A stretch of DNA of 6,469 bases from an uncultured Acidimicrobiaceae bacterium (GCA_903919215.1 CAIXHI010000498.1:1-6469); one strand, 5' to 3'. Positions 1 to 6,469 are shown, numbered from the stretch's first letter. The notes: generated from the sequence alone by a model not told the origin. Translations and numbers: made by a program.

Positions 1-10
1 CTCCGGATCG

Positions 11-40
11 TTGCATTTCCGAAGCAGAAACTTGTATATT
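11..40 (+). promoter_or_regulatory. Probable sigma-70-type promoter for a leaderless transcript
   Basis: A -35-like TTGCAT (11-16) and a -10-like TATATT (35-40) are separated by 18 bp. The ATG of the cupredoxin gene begins 8 nt after the end of the -10 box, so transcription would be expected to start at or within a base of the start codon. No Shine-Dalgarno sequence is visible in front of the ATG, which agrees with a leaderless mRNA, a common situation in actinobacteria. The boxes are read directly from the sequence; the start site is inferred. Confidence 0.55.
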
Positions 41-47
41 TCCGCAC

Positions 48-455
48 ATGATCTCCACGGTCTCCACCCGAATCTCCGCAGTCGTGCTCGGACTTGCCGC
101 GTTGGCCACATTGGCCGCGTGTGGCGGCAGCGGTAGCAGCCGTCCGGCTGGCACGGTGCCCGCCGACGTCGATGTCACGGTGCGGGCCAAGGATGGTTTG
201 GTGTGGGATGCCAAGTCCTACGCGGCAACGGCACACGACGGCACCGTCATCGTCTACGGCGTCAACGACTCTGGCCTCGCGCACAACCTGCACATCGTCG
301 ACAAGGATGGCAAGGACGTCGCCGCAGGTATCGACCTCGCCGGCAGCGGATCCAGCGACACGCTCACCCTCACCGTGACGCCGGGCGAGTATCAGATCAT
401 CTGCAAGATCCCCGGTCACTCGGGCACGATGCACGCCACGCTCACCGTCAAGTAG
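48..455 (+). CDS. Cupredoxin-domain lipoprotein (type 1 copper protein)
   Basis: A 135-aa exported protein. Residues 1-25 form a lipoprotein signal peptide: a short N-region with Arg8, a hydrophobic core, and a lipobox LAAC with Cys25 as the predicted lipidated residue. A Gly/Ser-rich tether follows (26-35). Residues about 40-135 form one cupredoxin domain. The expected type 1 copper ligands are visible: His79 in the AHNLHI strand, then Cys119, His124 and Met128 with C-x4-H-x3-M spacing, as in auracyanin-like and halocyanin-like proteins. It should be a membrane-anchored electron carrier or copper-binding protein on the outer face of the cytoplasmic membrane; its redox partner cannot be told. 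The ATG at 48 is chosen because it begins a complete signal peptide and sits just behind a promoter. The gene runs convergently into the siroheme gene with only 9 nt between the stop codons, so a functional link is not implied. Confidence 0.88.
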   Translation: MISTVSTRISAVVLGLAALATLAACGGSGSSRPAGTVPADVDVTVRAKDGLVWDAKSYAATAHDGTVIVYGVNDSGLAHNLHIVDKDGKDVAAGIDLAGSGSSDTLTLTVTPGEYQIICKIPGHSGTMHATLTVK

Positions 456-464
456 GGCGACGGG

Positions 465-1025
465 TCAGCCCGGTTCCAGCGCCGCCCGCAGTCGGTCGCT
501 CCAGTCGACCAGTTCGGTGCTGCCCCCCGCCGCATGGATCTCGTCGCGCTGTCGCGACAGTTCGGCTGCGGCCCGCTCCACCTGCTCAGTGAGCACCTGC
601 TCACCGATCACGCTGCGCAGATGGCTCGCCAGCGCGGGGCTGGCGCCGCCGGTACTGACCGCAGCCACCACCGGACCACGGCGGGTGACAGCGGGCAGGA
701 TGAAACTGCAGTTGGACGGGTCGTCAGCGCTGTTCACCCACACGCCGAGTGCAGTCGCTGACGCGGCCACCCGCGCATTGACCTCCGGGTCGTCAGTGGC
801 GGTCATCACCAGACGAAATCCGGCACAGTCGTCGTCAGCAAATGGTCGCAGCCACACTGCGGACACCTGCGCAGCCAGCTCGGGACGCACCACCGGCGCC
901 ACCACCGTGAGCCGGGCACCAGCCGCGAGCAAGCCAGCAGCCTTGCGGGACGCGATCTGTCCGCCGCCGACGAGCAGTACGGGCACATCACCCAGATCGA
1001 GGAACACGGGGTAGCCGAAGGTCAC
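465..1025 (-). CDS. Precorrin-2 dehydrogenase / sirohydrochlorin ferrochelatase-type protein (CysG N-terminal domain, Met8-like)
   Basis: This 186-aa protein matches the N-terminal half of CysG and the yeast Met8 family. That family oxidises precorrin-2 to sirohydrochlorin with NAD+, and many members also insert iron to give siroheme. The Rossmann motif LLVGGGQIASRK (about 17-28) is present. The stretch NSADDPSNCSF (98-108) aligns with the region carrying the catalytic aspartate (Asp101 or Asp102 here). The STGGASPALA stretch (124-133) matches the conserved dimer/active-site segment of CysG. The methyltransferase half of CysG is absent and is supplied by the separate cobA gene on the other strand. 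Whether this copy also chelates iron, or is only a dehydrogenase (SirC-like), cannot be decided from sequence. The start is a GTG at 1023-1025; no Shine-Dalgarno precedes it, but a TAGTCT box lies 6 nt upstream. It is divergent from cysH across 72 bp, so co-regulation is plausible. Confidence 0.9.
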   Translation of the reverse strand: MTFGYPVFLDLGDVPVLLVGGGQIASRKAAGLLAAGARLTVVAPVVRPELAAQVSAVWLRPFADDDCAGFRLVMTATDDPEVNARVAASATALGVWVNSADDPSNCSFILPAVTRRGPVVAAVSTGGASPALASHLRSVIGEQVLTEQVERAAAELSRQRDEIHAAGGSTELVDWSDRLRAALEPG

Positions 1026-1097
1026 CGGAACAGACTACCCGACGGCAATTTCTATCTACCTGATCAACTTGGTCGCCATTCATGGTAAGGTCACTCC
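1026..1097. promoter_or_regulatory. Divergent promoter region between the siroheme gene and cysH
   Basis: This 72-bp gap must hold the promoters of both flanking genes. On the minus strand TAGTCT (1037-1032) ends 6 nt before the GTG of the siroheme gene. On the plus strand TAAGGT (1086-1091) ends 6 nt before the GTG of cysH. Both fit the actinobacterial -10 pattern TANNNT and would give leaderless mRNAs. The AAGG within the plus-strand box (1087-1090) could instead be a Shine-Dalgarno, 7 nt from the start. No convincing -35 hexamers are seen. A 6-bp palindrome TGATCA at 1061-1066 is near the centre, but it is too short to call an operator. Confidence 0.45.
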
Positions 1098-1754
1098 GTG
1101 CTCTCGTCGCTCACCATTCCCTCCAGCCTCGAGACCCTGCACCCGGGCGACGTGGTGAAGTGGGCTGCCGAACAGTTCGGCGCCGAGCACCTGGTCGTGA
1201 CGGCCAGCTTCCAGGACGCAACCCTCGTCCATGTGGCTGCGTCTGCCGTCCCCGGTATCGAGATCGTGCTGCTTGACACTCAGTACCTGTTCGCCGAAAC
1301 GGAGTGGTTCGCGGCCGAACTGACCGAGCGATACGACCTCAACGTGCGCATCGTGCGTCCACTTCCCGAGGTGCAGCCCGATAATCAGTGGCGAACCGAC
1401 GTCGAAGGCTGCTGTCAGCGCCGCAAGGTCGAACCGCTGACGCGAGCGATCGAGGGCAAGCGGGCGTGGATCAGCGGCGTGCGCCGCGCCGACGGCCCCA
1501 CTCGCGCCACCGCAGCAATCGCGGCCTACGACATCGGTCGCGGCGTGGTCAAAGTGAACCCACTCGCAACGATGACCGATGCCGACGTCGAGCTGTACGC
1601 AGCACTGCACGACCTCCCTGCTCACCCGTTGGTCGACAAGGGCTATGCCAGCATCGGCTGCTGGCCGTGCACGAGCCCCGTGGCCCCGGGTGAGGCTGCC
1701 CGCGCCGGACGCTGGGCCGGTGCCGCCAAGACCGAGTGCGGCCTGCACCTGTAA
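1098..1754 (+). CDS. cysH: Assimilatory adenylylsulfate (APS) reductase, 4Fe-4S type
   Basis: A 218-aa cytoplasmic enzyme of the PAPS/APS reductase family, which reduces activated sulfate to sulfite using thioredoxin. The nucleotide-binding segment TASFQDATLVH (35-45) takes the SxQDA-like form seen in actinobacterial CysH. DTQYLFAETEW (60-70) and WISGVRR (124-130) are family motifs. Cys105-Cys106 together with Cys188 and Cys191 (CC...CxxC) are the ligands of the 4Fe-4S cluster that marks enzymes using APS rather than PAPS. The C-terminal ECGLH holds the catalytic Cys214. Length is slightly short but complete. The GTG at 1098 is chosen because it leaves a normal short N-terminus and follows AAGG/TAAGGT at the right distance. 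The gene is followed by cobA after 10 nt and almost certainly shares its transcript. Substrate preference for APS is a family-based inference from the four cluster cysteines. Confidence 0.93.
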   Translation: MLSSLTIPSSLETLHPGDVVKWAAEQFGAEHLVVTASFQDATLVHVAASAVPGIEIVLLDTQYLFAETEWFAAELTERYDLNVRIVRPLPEVQPDNQWRTDVEGCCQRRKVEPLTRAIEGKRAWISGVRRADGPTRATAAIAAYDIGRGVVKVNPLATMTDADVELYAALHDLPAHPLVDKGYASIGCWPCTSPVAPGEAARAGRWAGAAKTECGLHL

Positions 1755-1757
1755 GGA
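1753..1757 (+). promoter_or_regulatory. Shine-Dalgarno of cobA overlapping the cysH stop
   Basis: AAGGA begins inside the TAA stop codon of cysH and ends 7 nt before the GTG at 1765. It decides the cobA start, because the long open frame extends far upstream inside cysH without any other ribosome-binding signal. The overlap suggests translational coupling of the two genes. Confidence 0.65.
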
Positions 1758-1764
1758 TGCGCAC

Positions 1765-2502
1765 GTGACTGCACGCGTGGCCCTCGTGGGCGCCGGCCCC
1801 GGCGACCCCGATCTGCTCACCGTGCGCGCGGCCCGCCTGTTGGCCGAGGCCGACGTCGTCGTGTACGACGCGCTCGTCGGCGACGGTGTGTTGGCACTCG
1901 TCCCCGCTACCGCCGAACTGATCGACGTCGGCAAGCGACCCGGTACCGGCGTCGCTCAGGATCTCATCAACGTGCTCCTCGTACGCCTCGCCCGCGAAGG
2001 CAAGCGTGTCGTGCGTCTGAAGGGTGGCGACCCGTTCGTGTTCGGTCGCGGCGGAGAGGAAGCCGTCGCCTTGGCCGAGGCCGGCATCGCCTGCGAGGTC
2101 GTCCCCGGTATCACCTCGGCGATCGCGGCACCCGCTGCAGCCGGCGTCCCGGTCACATACCGCGGGCTGTCGGCGTCATTCACCGTCGTCACCGGTCATC
2201 GTCAGCACGGCGAGACGCCCGTCAACTGGCACGCGCTCGCACAGACCGGCGGCACCATCGTGGTGCTGATGGGTGTTGCCCAGCGTGGCGAGATCGCTAC
2301 CGAACTCATGGCCGGCGGCTTACCGGGCGATACGCCGGTCGCCGCTGTGGGCAAGGCAACCACGGGCGACCAGAGCGTCGTGCGCTGCCGTCTCGCCGAT
2401 CTGGCGGACACACCGGTGCGCACACCGGCCACGATCGTCATCGGCGCGGTCGCCGCGCTCGACGTCGTGGCCCTCGCCCGGACCACGACCCACCAGTCCT
2501 GA
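1765..2502 (+). CDS. cobA: Uroporphyrinogen-III C-methyltransferase (SUMT)
   Basis: A 245-aa S-adenosylmethionine-dependent tetrapyrrole methylase that converts uroporphyrinogen III to precorrin-2, the branch point to siroheme and cobalamin. Family motifs appear in order: VGAGPGDPDLLT (8-19), RLKGGDPFVFGRGGEE (84-99), VPGITSA (113-119), VTGHR (142-146), VLMG (167-170) and the C-terminal PATIVIGAV (221-229). The full single-domain length is present, with no fused dehydrogenase or uroporphyrinogen synthase domain. The open frame runs upstream into cysH, but the SUMT family begins at the VALVGAG strand, so the GTG at 1765 is the start. Placed directly behind cysH, it most likely serves siroheme supply for sulfite reduction rather than B12 synthesis. 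The symbol cobA is the usual one for stand-alone SUMT; sumT or cysG (methylase part) would also be used. Confidence 0.93.
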   Translation: MTARVALVGAGPGDPDLLTVRAARLLAEADVVVYDALVGDGVLALVPATAELIDVGKRPGTGVAQDLINVLLVRLAREGKRVVRLKGGDPFVFGRGGEEAVALAEAGIACEVVPGITSAIAAPAAAGVPVTYRGLSASFTVVTGHRQHGETPVNWHALAQTGGTIVVLMGVAQRGEIATELMAGGLPGDTPVAAVGKATTGDQSVVRCRLADLADTPVRTPATIVIGAVAALDVVALARTTTHQS

Positions 2503-2511
2503 AAACGGCGG

Positions 2512-2541
2512 CGGGCCGCCCTCCCGGAGGAGAGCGGCCCG
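2512..2541. terminator. Bidirectional terminator hairpin between cobA and the membrane-protein gene
   Basis: CGGGCCGC (2512-2519) pairs perfectly with GCGGCCCG (2534-2541). Inside it, CCTC (2520-2523) pairs with GAGG (2527-2530) around a three-base loop, with AGA bulged on the 3' side. The hairpin begins 9 nt after the cobA stop. Read on the minus strand it is followed by a short GTTTTC tract (2506-2501), so it can serve the convergent gene as a weak intrinsic terminator; on the plus strand no U-run follows. Confidence 0.7.
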
Positions 2542-2544
2542 TCA

Positions 2545-2559
2545 GCTCGAAGAACGAGC
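2545..2559. terminator. Second small hairpin in the convergent gap
   Basis: GCTCG (2545-2549) and CGAGC (2555-2559) form a 5-bp stem with an AAGAA loop, just outside the stop codon of the minus-strand gene. It probably works together with the larger hairpin beside it. The stem is short, so the call is tentative. Confidence 0.4.
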
Positions 2560-2563
2560 GAAC

Positions 2564-3385
2564 TCAGACTTGGAAGAGCACTTCGGTGAGGACCAGGAAG
2601 ATCGCCCACACGACACCAGCGGTGATGAGCGGGTTGCGCACACCGGGGCCGTCGTACAGCTTGTTGAGGCCCTTGTTGGCGGCTGTCTTCCACGGCAACA
2701 GGCCGAGGCAGTTGAGCTCGAGGATGCCGATCACCAGCAGCGAGATGATCCAGTAGGTGGCGAGGTTGCCGCTGCTGAGCGGCGTGATGGCGCTCGCACC
2801 GACGAGGTGCGCCTTGTACACCATGAAGAACAGCATCGCCACGGAGAAGATCAAGTTCTGGCGGCTGGCCATCACGGCCTTGCGACCAGCGGCAGGAGCA
2901 TCCGGGTTGGCTTCGCCACCGGCGAGCACGTTGGCTGCGTTGGCCAGGACGACCTTCTGGTTACGCCAGATGACGCCCCACACGTTGAGCAACATGATCG
3001 TGCCGAGCAACATGCCCGTGCTGATCCCGATGTTCTGCGGCAGACGGCCCCAGTTGATCTCCGCGCCAGCGGCGTCGGTGAGCCCAGTCTTGAAGTAGTC
3101 CTTGACGATGCCGGTGATCATGATGCCGGTGAGGAAGGTGCCGACGGCGGCCCAACGGAACCACCACAGTGCCTTGCGGGTCACCTTGTCGATGGCGATG
3201 AGGCGGGCCTTGCCGCCGATCTCCTTGTGCGGCTCGGCCTCGAACTGCGCGTAGGCCGGAACCTGGACGACGTTGAAGAAGTACAACAAGCCGATCCAGG
3301 TGATACCGGCCAAGATGTGCAACCAACGGAACCCGAAGGCACCGAGCGACGCCCTACTGAAAAACCCTGTGTATTCTGCGAGCAC
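2564..3385 (-). CDS. Polytopic membrane protein resembling the PuuD / COG3748 membrane domain
   Basis: From the chosen start this is a 273-aa integral membrane protein with about six hydrophobic helices (roughly residues 16-38, 72-93, 121-140, 178-197, 210-230 and 253-271). The first helix, RWLHILAGITWIGLLYFFN, with an embedded His, and the ALWWFRW entry to the second helix resemble the family often labelled 'urate hydroxylase PuuD' (COG3748). True PuuD oxidises urate and ends in a cytochrome c domain. No CxxCH haem motif is present here, so urate oxidation should not be assumed. The open frame extends to an ATG at 3496 that would overlap ettA. The GTG at 3385 is preferred because AAGGAAGGGG (3403-3394) lies 8 nt upstream and the extra residues are unlike the family. 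It is convergent with cobA and divergent from ettA. Function unknown; an electron-transfer or transport role is only a guess. Confidence 0.72.
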   Translation of the reverse strand: MLAEYTGFFSRASLGAFGFRWLHILAGITWIGLLYFFNVVQVPAYAQFEAEPHKEIGGKARLIAIDKVTRKALWWFRWAAVGTFLTGIMITGIVKDYFKTGLTDAAGAEINWGRLPQNIGISTGMLLGTIMLLNVWGVIWRNQKVVLANAANVLAGGEANPDAPAAGRKAVMASRQNLIFSVAMLFFMVYKAHLVGASAITPLSSGNLATYWIISLLVIGILELNCLGLLPWKTAANKGLNKLYDGPGVRNPLITAGVVWAIFLVLTEVLFQV

Positions 3386-3393
3386 TTTCAGTA

Positions 3394-3403
3394 CCCCTTC
3401 CTT
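3394..3403 (-). promoter_or_regulatory. Strong Shine-Dalgarno deciding the membrane-protein start
   Basis: On the minus strand AAGGAAGGGG occupies 3403-3394 and ends 8 nt before the GTG at 3385. It is the strongest ribosome-binding sequence in the window and argues against the longer frame starting at 3496. Confidence 0.75.
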
Positions 3404-3494
3404 GTGAAAACAAACTGCGTGTGAACGTAGCACCCTCGCAGGCGCAATCGGTGAACTGTGTATGGACAACGTGCCATTAGCCTGCGTAACCGAC
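3404..3494. promoter_or_regulatory. Divergent upstream region of the membrane-protein gene and ettA
   Basis: This gap must carry two promoters. Candidate TANNNT boxes are TACGTT on the minus strand (3429-3424) and TAGCCT on the plus strand (3478-3483), the latter 11 nt before the ettA ATG. Neither has a good -35 partner at 16-18 bp. No clear operator-like inverted repeat is seen beyond a 4-bp TTGT/ACAA pair at 3402-3413. Confidence 0.3.
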
Positions 3495-5171
<1,677 letters not shown>

Positions 5172-5172
5172 G

Positions 5173-5481
5173 ATGGCGAAGCGATGGATCCCGAAGGTGT
5201 GCGCGGCGATCTTCGTCGCGGGCGTCGCTGGCATCATCATCGCCAGCGTCAACGGCAACAACGCCGGGGTGGTCCTCACGATCGGTCTGGTCATCGTGCT
5301 CGCCGCTGTGGCGGTTCTCACGATGTCAGCACTCGATCTCCAACACGGCCGCATCGATGCCTTCGAGGAAGTGGCCGCAGAGCAACTCGAGGCGCAGGTG
5401 ACGGCGCTGGTGGCGACGGGCGCTCCGGAAGCGCAAGTACGGGCACTCGTCCGCGACGCGATGCGCGCCGGACGCCGGTGA
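5173..5481 (+). CDS. Small two-helix membrane protein of unknown function
   Basis: A 102-aa protein I do not recognise. It begins with a basic N-terminus (MAKRWIPK), then two hydrophobic helices at about 9-25 and 33-53 joined by a short polar SVNGNN turn. An acidic to mixed-charge, Ala/Glu-rich C-terminal region (about 57-102) looks helical and ends in AMRAGRR; it probably lies in the cytoplasm. The ATG at 5173 is one base after the ettA stop (TGAgATG), so it is likely translated by coupling with ettA and expressed from the same mRNA. No Shine-Dalgarno is seen apart from that context. Its TGA stop falls in the first unit of the octamer repeat array. The frame also runs open upstream inside ettA, but those residues are a shadow reading. 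Coding reality is supported by the well-formed helices, the gene-like spacing and a start/stop fit between neighbours. Confidence 0.72.
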   Translation: MAKRWIPKVCAAIFVAGVAGIIIASVNGNNAGVVLTIGLVIVLAAVAVLTMSALDLQHGRIDAFEEVAAEQLEAQVTALVATGAPEAQVRALVRDAMRAGRR

Positions 5482-5558
5482 CCGAGTTGCTGAGTGACCG
5501 AGTGACCGAGTGACCGAGTGACTGAGCGACCGAGTGACTGAGCGACCGAGTGACTGAC
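5479..5558 (+). repeat. Tandem array of ten 8-bp units (consensus TGACCGAG/TGACTGAG)
   Basis: Ten head-to-tail octamers start at 5479, 5487, 5495, 5503, 5511, 5519, 5527, 5535, 5543 and 5551. Units 1, 3, 4 and 5 are TGACCGAG; units 6 and 8 are TGACTGAG; units 7 and 9 are CGACCGAG. Unit 2 (TTGCTGAG) and the last (TGACTGAC) are degenerate. Units 6-9 therefore form two exact copies of a 16-bp repeat. The first TGA is the stop codon of the small membrane protein, and the GTG start of cysQ spans units 9 and 10. Because 8 is not a multiple of 3, successive TGA triplets fall in all three forward frames. The array occupies the whole gap between the two genes. Confidence 0.93.
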
Positions 5559-6314
5559 ACATCTGAGCTGGCCGAGGACGACCACCAACTTGCCATCCGC
5601 CTCGCGGTCGAAGCCGGTCGGCTGTTGGTCGCGCTGCGCGCCGAACTGACGCAGCGCGGCAAGCCGTCCTGGCAGATCATGGACACCGGCGACATGGCCA
5701 GCCACCACTTCCTGCTCGATGCGCTCACCGAGTTGCGCCCCGACGACGCAGTGCTCTCTGAGGAAGGCGTGGAAGACCCACGGCGGTTCGTCACCGACCG
5801 GGTCTGGATTGTGGACCCGCTCGACGGCACCAACGAGTTCGGCGAGCGCGGCCGCTCCGACTGGGCAGTGCACGTGGCGCTGTGGTCGGGTAACCGCCTG
5901 AGTGCCGGCGCAGTCAGCCTGCCGGCGATGGACCTCGTGTTCGCCACCGACCCCGCCCCGGTGCTGCCGCCGATGATCCGCGAGCGGCCACGTCTGGTCA
6001 CCAGCCGCAACCGCAACCCACATTCGGCCGTACAGATCGCGAACGCGCTCGGCTGCGATGCGATCCGCCTCGGCTCAGCTGGAGCCAAGGCGATGGCCGT
6101 GGTGGTGGGCGAGGCCGATATCTACGTGCACGACGGCGGCATGTACCAGTGGGACAGCGCCGCACCCGCGGCCGTGGCCCTGGCCGCCGGACTCCACGTC
6201 AGCCGCATCGATGGCTCACCGATGGTGTTCAATGCCCGCGACCCGTGGCTGCCCGACCTGTTGATCTGCCGCAAGGAGTACGCCGCCGGCGCGCTTCACG
6301 CAATGCGCCGCTGA
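5550..6314 (+). CDS. cysQ: 3'(2'),5'-bisphosphate nucleotidase, inositol monophosphatase superfamily
   Basis: A 254-aa metal-dependent phosphatase closely matching actinobacterial CysQ, which hydrolyses PAP (and PAPS) to AMP (APS) and so removes the inhibitory by-product of sulfate activation. Visible motifs are the metal-binding SEE (70-72), the DPLDGT core (89-94) followed by EF and the DWAVHVALW strand (104-112), and the second metal motif WDSAAPAAVALAAG (201-214). LGSAGAKAMAVVVGEAD (174-190) is the usual IMPase-fold segment before it. The C-terminus (PWLPDLLICRKEY) is complete. The GTG at 5550 is chosen: an in-frame TGA lies at 5535-5537, leaving only a CTG at 5538 as an alternative. No Shine-Dalgarno is visible; the start codon sits inside the repeat array. 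It fits with the sulfate-reduction genes 3 kb upstream but is not in their operon. A broader inositol-phosphatase activity cannot be excluded. Confidence 0.92.
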   Translation: MTDTSELAEDDHQLAIRLAVEAGRLLVALRAELTQRGKPSWQIMDTGDMASHHFLLDALTELRPDDAVLSEEGVEDPRRFVTDRVWIVDPLDGTNEFGERGRSDWAVHVALWSGNRLSAGAVSLPAMDLVFATDPAPVLPPMIRERPRLVTSRNRNPHSAVQIANALGCDAIRLGSAGAKAMAVVVGEADIYVHDGGMYQWDSAAPAAVALAAGLHVSRIDGSPMVFNARDPWLPDLLICRKEYAAGALHAMRR

Positions 6315-6331
6315 CGAGCGCGTCGCCGAAG

Positions 6332-6469
6332 ACCTACAGCTGGGATGAGGCCAAATCGATGGTGCTGGAGGCGTTCGACGGCCTCTCGCCCGCGTTCGCC
6401 GACCGGGCGCGTCGGATGTTCGACCAGCCGTGGATCGATGCCCTTCCCCGCGCGGGCAAGTCGTCAGGC
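6332..6469 (+). CDS. M3-family oligoendopeptidase F-like segment, N-terminal part missing, runs off the window
   Basis: The frame reading TYSWDEAKSMVLEAF..., with FDQPWIDALPRAGKSSG at its end, is open to the window edge. It resembles the part of oligoendopeptidase F (PepF, M3B zinc peptidases) that lies about halfway through the roughly 600-aa protein, a few dozen residues before the HExxH zinc site, where typical members read RWID...GKRSGAY. The zinc motif itself would lie beyond the window. The N-terminal 300 or so residues expected in PepF are absent: the similarity begins some 17 nt after the cysQ stop. In-frame start candidates are ATG at 6359 (after the similarity begins), CTG at 6311 overlapping the cysQ stop, or GTG at 6245 inside cysQ; none is convincing. 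It may be a 5'-deleted pseudogene, a shortened peptidase, or an assembly junction. Family assignment is from memory of motif similarity over about 46 residues. Confidence 0.55.

Noticed and set aside
461..472. Hairpin CGGG-TCAG-CCCG between the convergent cupredoxin and siroheme genes
   Set aside because: Only a 4-bp stem with no U-tract on either strand; too weak to call a terminator.
1061..1066. Palindrome TGATCA in the divergent siroheme/cysH gap
   Set aside because: Symmetry does not extend beyond 6 bp, so an operator cannot be claimed from one sequence.
1321..1328. Another TGACCGAG inside cysH, identical to the octamer repeat unit
   Set aside because: Single copy within conserved coding sequence (Leu-Thr-Glu-Arg codons); chance identity rather than part of an array.
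1757..1768. Mini-frame ATG CGC ACG TGA just before and overlapping the cobA start
   Set aside because: Three codons only; such a frame is easily a chance event next to an AAGGA and has no leader-peptide features such as runs of one amino acid or competing hairpins.
1080..1934. A 284-codon minus-strand frame opposite cysH and cobA
   Set aside because: Antisense shadow of two clearly recognised genes, with no motif and no ribosome-binding site noted.
2273..3424. A 383-codon forward open frame across the end of cobA and the membrane-protein gene
   Set aside because: It crosses the terminator and is an antisense shadow of the 2564-3385 gene, rich in Asp/Glu/Arg/His with no domain.
3462..3494. 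Longer ettA start at the ATG at 3462
   Set aside because: It adds 11 residues not found in the EttA family, which begins at the M-x-EFIYT motif; no Shine-Dalgarno supports it.

Overview
The window is GC-rich, bacterial and chromosomal in character. GTG starts, actinobacterial-style protein variants (CysH, CysQ) and TANNNT -10 boxes lying 6-7 nt in front of start codons suggest an actinomycete (Actinomycetota). A member of Acidimicrobiia is possible, but that narrower placement is inference and no rRNA or phylogenetic marker is present to settle it. All genes except the last look intact. I see no insertion sequence, phage gene, CRISPR array, tRNA or rRNA.

Layout. (1) 48-455 (+) encodes a single-domain cupredoxin lipoprotein. 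It runs convergently into (2) 465-1025 (-), a precorrin-2 dehydrogenase / sirohydrochlorin ferrochelatase-type protein. (3) A 72-bp divergent regulatory gap separates that gene from cysH (1098-1754, +), an iron-sulfur-type APS reductase, which is followed after 10 nt by cobA (1765-2502, +), uroporphyrinogen-III C-methyltransferase. (4) A bidirectional terminator region (about 2512-2559) divides cobA from a convergent membrane-protein gene (2564-3385, -) of the PuuD-like/COG3748 type. (5) A second divergent gap leads to ettA (3495-5171, +), an ABC-F translation factor. One nucleotide later comes a 102-aa two-helix membrane protein of unknown function (5173-5481). (6) An array of ten 8-bp repeats fills the space to cysQ (5550-6314, +), a 3'(2'),5'-bisphosphate nucleotidase. 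(7) Immediately after the cysQ stop the sequence resembles the middle of an M3-family oligoendopeptidase F, and it stays open to the window edge.

Functionally, the left part and cysQ belong to assimilatory sulfate reduction. CysH makes sulfite from APS. CobA and the precorrin-2 dehydrogenase/chelatase make siroheme, the cofactor of sulfite (or nitrite) reductase. CysQ removes PAP/PAPS. The sulfite reductase itself and ATP sulfurylase are not in the window. EttA and the two membrane proteins are unrelated neighbours.

Most of the window is ordinary housekeeping sequence and I do not see a clear new system. The parts that deserve a second look are the octamer array whose end units hold one gene's stop codon and the next gene's start codon, the peptidase-like segment lacking its N-terminal half, the probable leaderless promoters, and the small membrane protein coupled to ettA.
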